50,835 nucleotides of DNA from Prevotella sp. (GCA_017458125.1 JAFTGB010000055.1:1-50835), one strand, 5' to 3'. Positions 9,421-18,511 are shown, counted from the first letter of the stretch. Numbers and translations: made by a program. The notes: generated from the sequence alone by a model not told the origin.

Positions 9421-10248
9421 CTAAGCGCCCAGTTCGTTGAGCGGCGAGGCAGCCCACAGCAGGGCCTTGCCCATGTAACCCAGCGCGCAAACCTTCGTAA
9501 TGCGCAGGTCGTTCTTGAGCGGTGTGCGCTTTCCGGTAGCCGTGTTTTCCCAATTGTCGGGCAGCAGGTCGGCAGCAGCGCGGAAGTCCTCGGCAGCCTT
9601 CTGTGCAGCCTCTTGGAACGAGAGTCGCGGCAGGTCAAAGGGACCGTCGGCCGGAATGACGTGGTCGACGTATGGCAGTCCGCCAAACCATATCATCTGC
9701 TCCAGATGCCACCAGGCACGGAAGAAGAGCAGCTGTCCCTTGATGAAGTTCTTCTCTTCCTGTGTGGCATTGGTCAGCTTGTCAATGTTCTCCAATCCGA
9801 GGTTCATTTTGCGGATGCAGTACCAGGCATGCTCAAGCGAGTGGTCAAACTTGTTGTTTGATGTCGAGTTGATGGAGGGGCGGTGCAGGTAGTTCTGGCT
9901 ATTGTCCGTGTACCAGTAGCGGTAGTCGCCCAAGTCAATGTGTGCCACGGTGTGCGCGTCGCCACCGCCGGTATTCATCAGCTCGTCCTCACCCCAGTTG
10001 AAGCCTGTGCAATACCAGTTCGACTCCTTGTTGGGGATGCAGTTGTAGGCCTCCTCTACGAAACCCTGGAAGTTCTGGAAGTTCATGAACGCCATCTCAG
10101 GGTTGACGTCCGAGTCTGCCGTCTTGTCCAGATAGTCGGTGCAGGAAGTGAAAAGTGAAGAGTGAAGAGTGAAGAATGCTGCACCAAACAGCACCGTCAC
10201 AACTCTTCTGCAACCTCTTGCACGACCGTATATTTTGTTTTCTTTCAT
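9421..10248 (-). CDS. xusB: XusB N-terminal half (275 residues), ends at the amber codon
   Basis: If translated as it stands, this part gives an exported lipoprotein stump with a signal ending at LFTSC (Cys36) and the first SusD helices, including ALGYMGKALLWAASPLNE, but no C-terminal SusD domain. The end of its signal peptide (FFTLHSSLFTS) is encoded by short tandem TTCACTC-type repeats at 10147-10176. It would not be expected to form a full glycan-binding protein. Confidence 0.8.
   Translation of the reverse strand: MKENKIYGRARGCRRVVTVLFGAAFFTLHSSLFTSCTDYLDKTADSDVNPEMAFMNFQNFQGFVEEAYNCIPNKESNWYCTGFNWGEDELMNTGGGDAHTVAHIDLGDYRYWYTDNSQNYLHRPSINSTSNNKFDHSLEHAWYCIRKMNLGLENIDKLTNATQEEKNFIKGQLLFFRAWWHLEQMIWFGGLPYVDHVIPADGPFDLPRLSFQEAAQKAAEDFRAAADLLPDNWENTATGKRTPLKNDLRITKVCALGYMGKALLWAASPLNELGA
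10147..10176 (-). repeat. Short tandem repeat (TTCACTC type) inside the xusB signal peptide
   Basis: On the minus strand, heptamer-like units TTCACTC/TTCACTT run in tandem and encode FFTLHSSLFTS, the last part of the hydrophobic core and the lipobox of XusB. A second run of the same type lies at 10307-10335, just after xusA. Confidence 0.75.
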
Positions 10249-10306
10249 AACCTTTTTTTATATTATTATCTTTTTTCTTACTGCCTTAGGAAGAGCGGTA
10301 GCAAAT

Positions 10307-10335
10307 TCTTCACTTTTCACTATTCACTCTTCATT
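10307..10335. repeat. Short tandem repeat between xusA and xusB
   Basis: Units of the TTCACTT/TTCACTA/TTCACTC type (plus-strand reading) lie directly downstream of the xusA stop. They match the repeat in the xusB signal peptide 130 bp away. The remaining 60 bp of the xusA-xusB gap is A/T-rich with no clear signal. Confidence 0.7.
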
Positions 10336-10338
10336 TAA

Positions 10339-13300
10339 TCAAAGGTTGAACTTTACACCAAAGTTGATACGCTTTACCGTCGGGTAGGCACCAGTGGCAC
10401 CTTCGTTAGACGAGAAGTTCGACTCGCGGTCGTCCGGCATGCGCGTCCACAGCCACAGGTTGTTGGCACTGACGAAGACCTTCAGGTCGTGTATGCCGAA
10501 CTTGCGAATCCAGGGCTGCGTGAAGGTGTAGGCCACCTCGACGTTCTTCAGACGGATGTAGCTGCCGTCGCACAGGTACTGCGTACCATAGTAATAAGAG
10601 GGTTTCGTATTGAAGCGCGGTGTCAGCACCTCGGCGTCCTGATGATTGTTGCTCCACCAGGTTCCCTGCTTGTAGACATTGGCCAGCATGGGGTCGGCGA
10701 AGCTAATCATCGTCACGTCGCGCGTCACGTTGGTCACGCCGTAGAACTGTGCGAAGCACGAGAATCCCTTGTACTCGAAGCCGATGGTGGCGTTATAGGT
10801 GTTCTGCGGTGTGCCGGTATATCCGTAGGGCACGTTATCGTTGGTGTTGTCCACCTGACCGTCGCCGTTGAAGTCCACGATGTAATAGTCGCCGGGCAGT
10901 TTCTGGTCGTCGCTGCTGTCGTGCTTAGGCGAGCCGTAGAGGTCGTCGAAGGTCTGCATCATGCCTTTGTCTATGAAGGCGTGGGTCTGACCAATGGCGT
11001 AGCCGGCCTGCTTGCGGTAGCTGGGATAGAGATCCGGGTCGTCGCGCTTGACCACCTCGTTGATGGCGTGTGTCATGTTCATGTTTGCCCACAGGCGCAT
11101 CTTGTTGGGGAACACCTTGTTGAGGCGCACCTCCAACTCGTAGCCGTGAGTCTTCACCTCGCCGAGGTTCACCCATGCGGGGCTCTGTCCGAAATAGGAG
11201 GGGACGAGCTTAGAGCCGCCCACCAGGATGTCCGTACGGCGGTCGCTGAAGATGTCGAATGAGCCGGCGATGAGTCCGCCTAAGAAGCCGTAGTCGATAC
11301 CGAAGTTGAACTTCTTCACCTTCTCCCAGTGCACGTTGGTATTACCCACGGCAGCCTCGCGATAGAAATAATAAGGAGAGCCGCCGCGCGACGGGTCCAT
11401 CGTCGCTCCGTCAAAGTTCTGGATGGCGTTCACGTCAAGCGAGGTGCGTCCGCCGTATGCCCACTGCGTCATATACATCCAGCGCTGTCCGACGTTGTCG
11501 TCACCGATGGCACCGTAGGAGGCGCGCAGCTTCAGCATGTCGATGATGTGCTTCTCGCGCAGTTTCTCCATGAACTTCTCCTCACTGATGGTCCATCCGA
11601 TGGCTCCTGATGCGAAGAAGGCGAAGCGGTTGTCCTTCGAGAACTTCTCCGAGCCGTTGTAGGCACCGTTGAACTCCACGTTGTAGCGGTTAGCAAAGTT
11701 ATAGGTGGCACGGAATACCCAGTCCTCGCGGTAGTGTGCGATTTCCGAACCCTTTGCATATTCCTGTCGGCCGAAGTTACCCATCAGCCCGACGTCGTGC
11801 AATCCGAACTTCCGTGCCCAGTTCAGCTGTATCTGGTAGTTCAGGTTGCGCTGTGTCTCATTGTTGTTCACCTCACCGCCGTTGACCGACCACTTGTTGC
11901 CCATGGTGTAGTCAAAGCGGTCGTACTGCTCGTAAGGCTGCTTGTACTGTGCGATACCCGTCTGCGGGTCTATCCACTTCAGCTGCGGGTCGTTATACAG
12001 GTCGGCAATACCGCGGCGGTCCTCACGGAACACGTTGTCCCACGAAATCATGCCGCGCAGCGACAGACCCTTGGTGATGAAGTCAAGCTGCTGCTCCAGG
12101 ACGAAGTCGGTGTTGATGCGGGTGGTAGTGATGGTCTGCACACCACCGATGGAAGAAACCTGCGCTGAGTTCGACACGTTGGTAGAACCGGGCAGGAAGC
12201 CCCACGAGCCGTCGCTGTACTGAGGCAGGAAAGCATCGGGCGAGATGTTGTAGACACCGGCCCACATCTGCGACATCTGCCATCCTAAGCTGCCGCCGCC
12301 GTCCCACTCATGGCCGCGCTCCCACGGGTTGGTCTGCTTGCCGTTCGAGCCGGCAATGTTCACCTTGAAGACGGTGCTCTTGGTAATCTGGAAATCCAAG
12401 TTCGAGCGCACGTTCACGCGGTTGTAGGATATGGAGCGGTCATAGTGGCGTCCCGTCGGGAAGCTCTTGAAGAGGTCGCCCTCGTTGGCGAAGTCGACCG
12501 ACGCGAAATACTTGACGAACTTCGTACCGCCCGAGATGTTCAGGTTGGCGTTGTACGACATGGTGCTTTTCTTGAACATGGCGCGCTGCCAGTCCACGTT
12601 GGGATAACGCTCGCCCATCAGGTTGCCGAACTCGTCTAATGAGTTGGGGTCCTTGCGGTAGTTCTCGATGAAGCTCATGGGCAGCATCTTCGAGAAGCTC
12701 TCCGGGTAAAGGTTCAGCTCATGCTCTATGGCCATGTTGCGGGCCACTAAGGCGTCGTAGGAGTCCAGCTTGTCGGGCAGCATGGAGGGAATCTTCATGA
12801 CGGCATTGGCCGACACGCCAATCTGCGCCTTGCCTTCAGTACCACGCTTGGTGGTAATGAGGATGACGCCGTTGGCACCCTTCACACCGTAGACTGCCGT
12901 TGCCGAGGCATCCTTCAGTACGGAGATGGTGGCCACCGACTGGATGTCTACGCTCGACATGGGGCGCTCAATGCCGTCGACGAGGATGAGGGGCGACGAG
13001 TTGTTCCACGACGACTGTCCGCGGATGATGATCTGCGGGTCTTCCTCGCCGGGAATACCAGACGATGCCGTGGTGACGACACCCGGCAGGTTACCCGTCA
13101 GGGCCGAACCGATGTCGGTAATACCGGCGGCACGCTCCAGCACCTCGCCCGTGGTCTGCGTGATGGCACCCACGACGGAAGCCTTCTTCTGCTGGCCGTA
13201 GCCGACGACGATGACCTCCTCCAACTGTGTGTCGTCCTGCAGCGTGACGTTGATGCTGCGCTGGCGTCCTACTTTCACCTCGCGTGAGGACATGCCCACG

Positions 13301-13548
13301 TAGGAGTACACGATGACCGACTGCTCCGACGGTACGCTAAGCACGTAGTTGCCGTCGAAATCAGTCACTGTTCCCTGGGAAGTGTTTCCCTTCACTACAA
13401 CCGAGGCACCGATGAGGGGTTCCCCGCTTGCGTCCGTAACCGTACCTTTCACCGTGACACCACCCTGGGCATGCAGTAGCGTAGCACATCCAAGGAGCAT
13501 CATCGTCGTCAGGACGGTCTGTCTAATCAATTGCTTTAGATTTTTCAT
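10339..13548 (-). CDS. xusA: SusC/RagA-family TonB-dependent outer-membrane transporter (XusA)
   Basis: A 1069-residue outer-membrane transporter expected to import xylan oligosaccharides with XusB. It has a signal peptide (ending LLHAQGG), then a carboxypeptidase-regulatory-like domain (VKGTVTDASGEPLIGASVVV), the TonB-box region LEEVIVVGYGQQKKASV, a plug domain (PLILVDGIERPMSSVD, SVLKDASATAVYGVKGANGVILITTKRG) and a barrel ending INFGVKFNL. All SusC landmarks are present. It is the first gene of the operon; the promoter and candidate operator lie 76-122 bp upstream of its ATG. Specificity is inferred from the locus. Confidence 0.96.
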   Translation of the reverse strand: MKNLKQLIRQTVLTTMMLLGCATLLHAQGGVTVKGTVTDASGEPLIGASVVVKGNTSQGTVTDFDGNYVLSVPSEQSVIVYSYVGMSSREVKVGRQRSINVTLQDDTQLEEVIVVGYGQQKKASVVGAITQTTGEVLERAAGITDIGSALTGNLPGVVTTASSGIPGEEDPQIIIRGQSSWNNSSPLILVDGIERPMSSVDIQSVATISVLKDASATAVYGVKGANGVILITTKRGTEGKAQIGVSANAVMKIPSMLPDKLDSYDALVARNMAIEHELNLYPESFSKMLPMSFIENYRKDPNSLDEFGNLMGERYPNVDWQRAMFKKSTMSYNANLNISGGTKFVKYFASVDFANEGDLFKSFPTGRHYDRSISYNRVNVRSNLDFQITKSTVFKVNIAGSNGKQTNPWERGHEWDGGGSLGWQMSQMWAGVYNISPDAFLPQYSDGSWGFLPGSTNVSNSAQVSSIGGVQTITTTRINTDFVLEQQLDFITKGLSLRGMISWDNVFREDRRGIADLYNDPQLKWIDPQTGIAQYKQPYEQYDRFDYTMGNKWSVNGGEVNNNETQRNLNYQIQLNWARKFGLHDVGLMGNFGRQEYAKGSEIAHYREDWVFRATYNFANRYNVEFNGAYNGSEKFSKDNRFAFFASGAIGWTISEEKFMEKLREKHIIDMLKLRASYGAIGDDNVGQRWMYMTQWAYGGRTSLDVNAIQNFDGATMDPSRGGSPYYFYREAAVGNTNVHWEKVKKFNFGIDYGFLGGLIAGSFDIFSDRRTDILVGGSKLVPSYFGQSPAWVNLGEVKTHGYELEVRLNKVFPNKMRLWANMNMTHAINEVVKRDDPDLYPSYRKQAGYAIGQTHAFIDKGMMQTFDDLYGSPKHDSSDDQKLPGDYYIVDFNGDGQVDNTNDNVPYGYTGTPQNTYNATIGFEYKGFSCFAQFYGVTNVTRDVTMISFADPMLANVYKQGTWWSNNHQDAEVLTPRFNTKPSYYYGTQYLCDGSYIRLKNVEVAYTFTQPWIRKFGIHDLKVFVSANNLWLWTRMPDDRESNFSSNEGATGAYPTVKRINFGVKFNL

Positions 13549-13623
13549 TGCGACAGATTTTGATTCATAGTTGTTTTACATTATTTTTTGTTACGTTTCT
13601 CAGTCTTAGGTCGTCAGTACGCG

Positions 13624-13670
13624 CTGCAAAGATAAGAGGTTTCAGACTAACCGCCTTTGTCCTGTGTAAC
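13624..13670 (-). promoter_or_regulatory. xus operon promoter with candidate XynR operator
   Basis: The -7 motif TATCTTTG is on the minus strand at 13627-13634. Twenty-nine bases upstream of the TTATCTTTGC core sits GTTACA, followed after 5 bp by CAAAGGCGGTTA. The layout aligns without gaps to the GH5, GH43, GH3 and xyn10D promoters; the 12-bp core CAAAGGCGGTTA is identical in the GH5 promoter. The promoter reading is from the known Bacteroidota consensus; binding by the HTCS is inferred. Confidence 0.75.
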
Positions 13671-13677
13671 GCGCTCT

Positions 13678-15483
13678 TTATCTTTTGTTACATACCTTCA
13701 CCGTCTGCGTCTTTCCGTGGCTATCCGTTACTTTTACAATGTTCACACCGGGCAGGGCGTACAGCACTTTGACCTCGGCACACGCCCCGCTGAGGGCACC
13801 GTCATGGGGGCTGCTGATGCCGGCCGTCTCGCCGTCGTTGCTCAGGTACACCTTATTTATATATATAGGTGTGCCGCCGTAAGTCCAGAAGCCTGCGATG
13901 TAGATGTGCGACGGGTCCACGTCGTGGTCGAACTGGGTGCACTGGTCGTCCTTGTAGGCCCGCATGGCATACAGGTCGATGACCACCTTGGTAGCCGTTC
14001 CAAAGCTGACGCGGTAGGGTGCCGACCAGTAGTTGTTGACATCGAACAGCCGGAACGACGCCCCCACCGTCTGCGGCTGGCTCAGCTCCACCACTAAGTA
14101 GCGGTAAGCCGACAGGTCGACGCCCTCCGGATACTGCCATCCGCCGAAGCCGTACTTGCCGGTGACGAGGCATCCCGTCTGCTCGTCGAAGGTGCCCTGT
14201 TCCCAGATGTTAGGGTTGAACCACTTGTTGGTCAGCGAGAATAGCGGCTGCTCCTCTACCTGCGGCTTGTAGTCGGGCTGGTTGATGAGCTCGCCGTACT
14301 CCGTAGTAGCATAGTAGAGGTAGCGTCGGTAGACGGGGCGCGGGCACGCCTCGGGGTCGGTGAGGAACGTATTTCCGTCGGGTGCGTTGTCGTTATAGCG
14401 CGCCAGCAGGTTGCCGTCGGTGAAGAGCAGCCAGCTGACGTTGCACGTCTCGTCGGCAATGCGCATGAAGTTGGCACCGAAACCCTGCTGACCCGCAGTG
14501 CCGGTGTTGGACTTTCCCCACGAAGAATTGTACTTGGAGGGAGCCCAGTCCATCTCGGTCACCACGATGGGGTTGGTCACTGCGACGGGCATGATCTGCG
14601 CGTCCCACCCACGTTTGAAGTCGCCGTAGTTGACCGTCACGTCGTCGTCGCCATGTCCGCCGTTGTACCATCCCGGGTAGCAGTGGACGGCGTAGCCGAT
14701 GTTGTCGCCCTTGATGGGGTACTTGGCAAAGCCCGCGTAGTTGGACTGCCACCCCAAGCCCGGCACCAGCACGATGTTGGAGCAGTGGCGGCGCACCACG
14801 TCGACGATTTCCTGCATGTACTGCGTCATGGCCTCATCGCGCGCGAGCGTACCATTATTAATATGCACCGGCTCATTGGCCAGCTCAAACAGTATGGCAC
14901 CGTTGTCGCGCAGCAGCGGATGCTGGGCGACGTAGTCCCACACGCGCTTCAGGTACTGGTGGTAGGCATCGCCAATCTCGATGGTTTCCGGGCAGACGCC
15001 GGGCGGGCGCATGACGACATACAGCCCCTTGGACACGGCGTACTGCGCCATGGGGACGAAGACTTCGTCCAAGTAGCGCGTGAAGCGGCTCCACTCGAAG
15101 TGCGAGATGTCGTTCTCCTGAATGCCGTACACCCCGGGGGTATTGCTCCAGTAGGGGTCCATGTGCTGGCGCACGAACGTCATCTGCCATCCGGCGGCCA
15201 GTATGCCGTCGATGATGCCTTTGTTGTACCTGAGGCACCCGGCAACATCGTAGTTGGTCCACTGGGTACCTCGCTCGTTGAACCACGGGCTGAAGGTCTG
15301 CGCCCAGCCGTGCATGTTGACGCGTCGTCCTTCGGCGTTCACTAAGAAGGGGCCCTCCACATGCAGCGGCGACGGTGCCCCCTCGGCTTGGGCGACGGCA
15401 GAAAGCATCAGCAGCATCGCCACTGCCGACAGGCGTCGCAGCCGGTTCATTACGGTCTTAACAGTCATAGGAAAAGAATTCAT
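13678..15483 (-). CDS. GH5-family endo-glycanase with C-terminal beta-sandwich module
   Basis: A secreted glycoside hydrolase, 601 residues, probably acting on xylan given the locus. The signal peptide ends near AVAQAEG. The GH5 barrel spans about 40-385: acid/base E204 in FELANEPVH and nucleophile E310 in VVTEMDWAP. After the barrel, residues about 425-560 form a beta-rich domain that may bind carbohydrate. The last 25 residues (around GVNIVKVTDSHGKTQTVKV) resemble the end of a type IX secretion sorting domain, but the domain would be short. Subfamily cannot be fixed by eye; GH5_21, found in Bacteroidota xylan loci, is a possibility. It has its own promoter with the shared operator layout and is transcribed towards xusA. 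Confidence 0.88.
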   Translation of the reverse strand: MNSFPMTVKTVMNRLRRLSAVAMLLMLSAVAQAEGAPSPLHVEGPFLVNAEGRRVNMHGWAQTFSPWFNERGTQWTNYDVAGCLRYNKGIIDGILAAGWQMTFVRQHMDPYWSNTPGVYGIQENDISHFEWSRFTRYLDEVFVPMAQYAVSKGLYVVMRPPGVCPETIEIGDAYHQYLKRVWDYVAQHPLLRDNGAILFELANEPVHINNGTLARDEAMTQYMQEIVDVVRRHCSNIVLVPGLGWQSNYAGFAKYPIKGDNIGYAVHCYPGWYNGGHGDDDVTVNYGDFKRGWDAQIMPVAVTNPIVVTEMDWAPSKYNSSWGKSNTGTAGQQGFGANFMRIADETCNVSWLLFTDGNLLARYNDNAPDGNTFLTDPEACPRPVYRRYLYYATTEYGELINQPDYKPQVEEQPLFSLTNKWFNPNIWEQGTFDEQTGCLVTGKYGFGGWQYPEGVDLSAYRYLVVELSQPQTVGASFRLFDVNNYWSAPYRVSFGTATKVVIDLYAMRAYKDDQCTQFDHDVDPSHIYIAGFWTYGGTPIYINKVYLSNDGETAGISSPHDGALSGACAEVKVLYALPGVNIVKVTDSHGKTQTVKVCNKR

Positions 15484-15603
15484 ATTTTTAGCTCTTTACA
15501 TTGATTTCTTTAAAAAAGGGGGGAGACTCACGTCGGCCCCCTGCACAAAAAGTCCTACATACCAAAAACTACTAACAATAAGGGGAATGTCTTTCTAATG
15601 CGA

Positions 15604-15650
15604 CAGCAAAGGTAAGGAGTTTGTGTGTAACCGCCTTTGCCGTTTGTAAC
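15604..15650 (-). promoter_or_regulatory. GH5 promoter with candidate XynR operator
   Basis: On the minus strand GTTACA, 5 bp, CAAAGGCGGTTA, 12 bp, then TTACCTTTGC. The core 12-mer and all spacings equal those of the xus promoter. The start codon of the GH5 gene lies 121 bp downstream. The divergent gap 15484-15792 holds this element and the GH3 promoter back to back. Confidence 0.75.
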
Positions 15651-15705
15651 ATGCATTTTCCGCTGCGTAACACGCCACCGCCCTTTTACCCGTCGCAACG
15701 GTTTT

Positions 15706-15752
15706 GTTACATTTCGTGCCGCCCGTGTCAGCGGAAATCATTATCTTTGCGG
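15706..15752 (+). promoter_or_regulatory. GH3 promoter with partial candidate operator
   Basis: GTTACA (15706-15711) lies exactly 29 bp before TTATCTTTGC, the same spacing as in the xus and GH5 promoters, and the -7 motif is TATCTTTG at 15742-15749. The CAAAGGCGGTTA core is not conserved here (TGCCGCCCGTGT in its place), so regulation by the same protein is less certain than for the other sites. Confidence 0.6.
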
Positions 15753-15792
15753 TTAACAAAGTAACCGTTAAAACAAAATTAAAACCATTTTT

Positions 15793-18477
15793 ATGAACAG
15801 AACACAAAGACACAAAGACACAAAGTCTTTTAGAGGCAAGAAGCAAGAGGCAAGAAGCAAGAGAATACTCAAACATCAGACATTTCTCATGCCTCTTGCA
15901 TCTTGCATCTTGCTTATTCTAACATGCTGCACGGCAGCCTGCGTGACAGCCCAGACGCTGCCCTACCAGAACCCTGCCCTCAGCGCCCACGAGCGTGCCG
16001 TTGACCTCTGCCAGCGGCTGACGTTAGAAGAGAAAGCCCTGCTCATGCAGGACGAGTCGCCCGCCATTGCGCGTTTAGGCATCAAGAAGTTCTACTGGTG
16101 GAGCGAGGCCCTGCACGGCGCCGCCAACATGGGCAACGTCACCGTGTTCCCCGAACCGGTGGCCATGGCGGCATCGTTCAACCCCGACCTGCTCTACCGC
16201 GTCTTCGACGTGGCCTCGACGGAGTTCCGCGCCCAGTACCATGAGCGCATGCAGCGCGGCAGCGGCGAGGACGAGAAGTTCCACAGCCTGTCGGTGTGGA
16301 CGCCGAATGTCAACATCTTCCGCGACCCGCGTTGGGGACGCGGACAGGAGACCTACGGCGAAGACCCCTACCTGACCAGCATCATGGGCGATGCCGTGGT
16401 GCGCGGACTGCAAGGCCCCGAGTCGGCCAAGTACCGTAAGCTGTGGGCCTGTGCCAAGCACTACGCCGTACACAGCGGTCCGGAGTACACGCGCCACACG
16501 GCCAACCTCACCGACGTGCCCGTGCGCGACCTGTGGGAGACGTACCTGCCTGCCTTCAAACACTTAGTGCAGCACAGCAAGGTGCGCGAGGTGATGTGCG
16601 CCTACCAGCGCTTGGACGACGAGCCGTGCTGCGGTTCCACGCGCCTTTTGCAGGACATCCTGCGCCGCGAGTGGGGCTTCCAGTATTTAGTGGTCAGCGA
16701 CTGCGGAGCCGTCAGCGACTTCTACACGTCGCACAAGAGTTCGTCGTCGGCCGTCACGGCATCGGCTAAAGCCGTGCTGGCAGGCACTGACGTGGAGTGT
16801 GGCTTCGGCTACTCCTACGGCAGCATTCCCGAGGCCGTGCGCCGCGGCCTCGTCAGCGAACAGGAGATTGACAAGCATGTGGTGCGCCTCTTGGAGGGTC
16901 GCTTCGACCTGGGCGAGATGGACGACGCCTCGTTGGTGGAGTGGTCGCGCATCCCCTACTCCGTCATGTCGTCGAAGGCTCATGCCGCCCTTGCCCTCGA
17001 CATGGCGCGCCAGTCGCTCGTGCTGCTGCAGAACAAGGGCGGCATCCTGCCCCTCAGCAAGCGGGGCGAGAAGATTGCCGTCATCGGTCCTAACGCCGAC
17101 AGCGCGCCCATGATGTGGGGCAACTACAACGGCGTGCCCAACCGGACGGTGACCATCCTCGACGGCATCAGAGCCAAGCACCGCAACGTGCTCTACCTGC
17201 CCGCCTGCGACCTGACCAACGACAAGGTGATGGACTGCCTGTTAGCCTCGCAATGTGCCGCCGACGGCAAGAAGGGTCTGAAGGGCACCTTCTGGAACAA
17301 CGTCGACATGGCGGGCAAACCCGTCAGCACGCAGCAGTACACGACACCCGTGGCGGTGACGACGGCCGGCATGCACAACTTTGCGCCGCGCGTGAACGTC
17401 GAGGATTTCTCGGCCCGCTACGAGACGGTGTTCACCCCGAAGGAGGCGGGCGAATATGTGGTCAACGTGGAAGGCTGCGGCGACTTCGAGGTGTGGATTG
17501 ACGGCGAGCAGAAGGTGAAGATGCACACATGGCGCACCACGCCGACGCGCACGCCCATCCAGGCCGTCAAGGGCAAGAGCTACCGCATAGAGGTGCGCTT
17601 CCAGTTTGTCAAGACGTGGGGCGCAAACCTGAAGATTGACGTGGCCAAGGAACTGCCTATCGACTACCAGCAGACCATAGCACGCCTGAAAGGCATCAGC
17701 AAGGTGGTCTTCGTGGGTGGCATATCGCCGGCTCTTGAGGGCGAGGAAATGCCCGTAAACATTGACAGTTTCAAGGGTGGCGACCGCACCAGCATCGAGC
17801 TGCCGCGCGTGCAGCGCGACTTCCTGAAGGCGCTGAAGGCTGCCGGCAAGCAGGTCATCCTGGTCAACTGTTCTGGCTCGGCCATTGCCCTGGAGCCTGA
17901 GACCGAGACGTGCGACGCCATCCTTCAGGCCTGGTATGCCGGCCAGGAGGGCGGCACGGCAGTGGCCGACGTGCTGTTCGGCGACTGCAACCCGTCCGGC
18001 AAACTGCCCGTCACCTTCTACCGCAGCGACGCCCAGCTGCCTGACTACGAAGACTATTCCATGCGCGGGCGCACGTACCGCTATTTCAATGACGCCCTCT
18101 TCCCCTTCGGCTACGGGCTGTCGTACACCACCTTCCGCGTGGGACAGGCCACGCAGGAGCTGCAGCAGCAGACGGGAACCATGACCGTCAGCGTACCCGT
18201 GGCTAACACGGGAGGGCGCGAAGGTACGGAGACCCTGCAACTGTATCTGCGCTATCTGGACGACGCGGAGGCACCGCTGAAGACACTGCGCGGCTTCCAG
18301 CGCGTCACGCTGAAGGCCGGCGAGGAGCGCACGGTGACACTGCAGCTGCCTGCGGAGCGCTTCGAGTTCTTCGACCCGCAGACCAACACCATGCGCATTC
18401 GACCGGGCCGCTACCAGCTGCTCTACGGCACCAGCTCGCGCGCCGACGACTTGCAGACGCTCAGTTTCTCGCTGTAG
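15793..18477 (+). CDS. GH3-family beta-xylosidase with PA14 insert and fibronectin III-like C-terminus
   Basis: Releases xylose from xylo-oligosaccharides, probably in the periplasm. The N-terminus to about residue 53 is an export signal ending CVTAQ; Met33 is an alternative start. The GH3 N-domain follows (SEALHGAANMG, NIFRDPRWGRGQETYGEDPYL), with the nucleophile D303 in VVSDCGAVSDF. A PA14-type domain (about 495-610) is inserted in the GH3 C-domain, and an FnIII-like domain closes the protein (about 790-890). This is the usual layout of Prevotella GH3 beta-xylosidases. The first 45 codons contain short tandem repeats, so the peptide KKQEARSK and the hydrophobic core LMPLASCILL are repeat-derived. 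Confidence 0.93.
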   Translation: MNRTQRHKDTKSFRGKKQEARSKRILKHQTFLMPLASCILLILTCCTAACVTAQTLPYQNPALSAHERAVDLCQRLTLEEKALLMQDESPAIARLGIKKFYWWSEALHGAANMGNVTVFPEPVAMAASFNPDLLYRVFDVASTEFRAQYHERMQRGSGEDEKFHSLSVWTPNVNIFRDPRWGRGQETYGEDPYLTSIMGDAVVRGLQGPESAKYRKLWACAKHYAVHSGPEYTRHTANLTDVPVRDLWETYLPAFKHLVQHSKVREVMCAYQRLDDEPCCGSTRLLQDILRREWGFQYLVVSDCGAVSDFYTSHKSSSSAVTASAKAVLAGTDVECGFGYSYGSIPEAVRRGLVSEQEIDKHVVRLLEGRFDLGEMDDASLVEWSRIPYSVMSSKAHAALALDMARQSLVLLQNKGGILPLSKRGEKIAVIGPNADSAPMMWGNYNGVPNRTVTILDGIRAKHRNVLYLPACDLTNDKVMDCLLASQCAADGKKGLKGTFWNNVDMAGKPVSTQQYTTPVAVTTAGMHNFAPRVNVEDFSARYETVFTPKEAGEYVVNVEGCGDFEVWIDGEQKVKMHTWRTTPTRTPIQAVKGKSYRIEVRFQFVKTWGANLKIDVAKELPIDYQQTIARLKGISKVVFVGGISPALEGEEMPVNIDSFKGGDRTSIELPRVQRDFLKALKAAGKQVILVNCSGSAIALEPETETCDAILQAWYAGQEGGTAVADVLFGDCNPSGKLPVTFYRSDAQLPDYEDYSMRGRTYRYFNDALFPFGYGLSYTTFRVGQATQELQQQTGTMTVSVPVANTGGREGTETLQLYLRYLDDAEAPLKTLRGFQRVTLKAGEERTVTLQLPAERFEFFDPQTNTMRIRPGRYQLLYGTSSRADDLQTLSFSL
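15801..15920 (+). repeat. Short tandem repeats with inverted arms in the GH3 signal-peptide region
   Basis: Three ACACAAAG-type units (15801-15825) are followed by AAGCAAGAGGCAAG-type units (15832-15864). Their near-reverse complement, CTCTTGCATCTTGCATC-type units, lies at 15886-15920. The arms could pair into a hairpin. Both arms are within the GH3 reading frame and keep it open. Confidence 0.8.
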
Positions 18478-18511
18478 TCGCTGCTAAACACGCCCTAACC
18501 CCTTGACTATC

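Larger units (their letters stand above)
8254..10248 (-). pseudogene. xusB: SusD-family protein XusB, interrupted by an in-frame amber codon
   Basis: One continuous reading frame of 664 codons would encode a SusD-like lipoprotein, but a TAG at 9421-9423 splits it after WAASPLNELGA. The frame continues without shift as VGASKNGNTYKYN, so a single base change explains the break. The upstream half has the lipoprotein signal (Cys36 in LFTSC) and the SusD TPR helices. The downstream half has the typical ERACELAFEGFRWNDLQRW motif. TAG is a normal stop elsewhere in the window (18475-18477, 40204-40206, 48433-48435), so genetic recoding is unlikely. It lies between xusA and xusC. It may be a true pseudogene, a strain variant or a sequencing error. 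Confidence 0.88.

Noticed and set aside
9421-9423. Stop-codon recoding of TAG
   Set aside because: TAG is the normal stop of GH3, manA and parC in this window, and no suppressor tRNA is seen.
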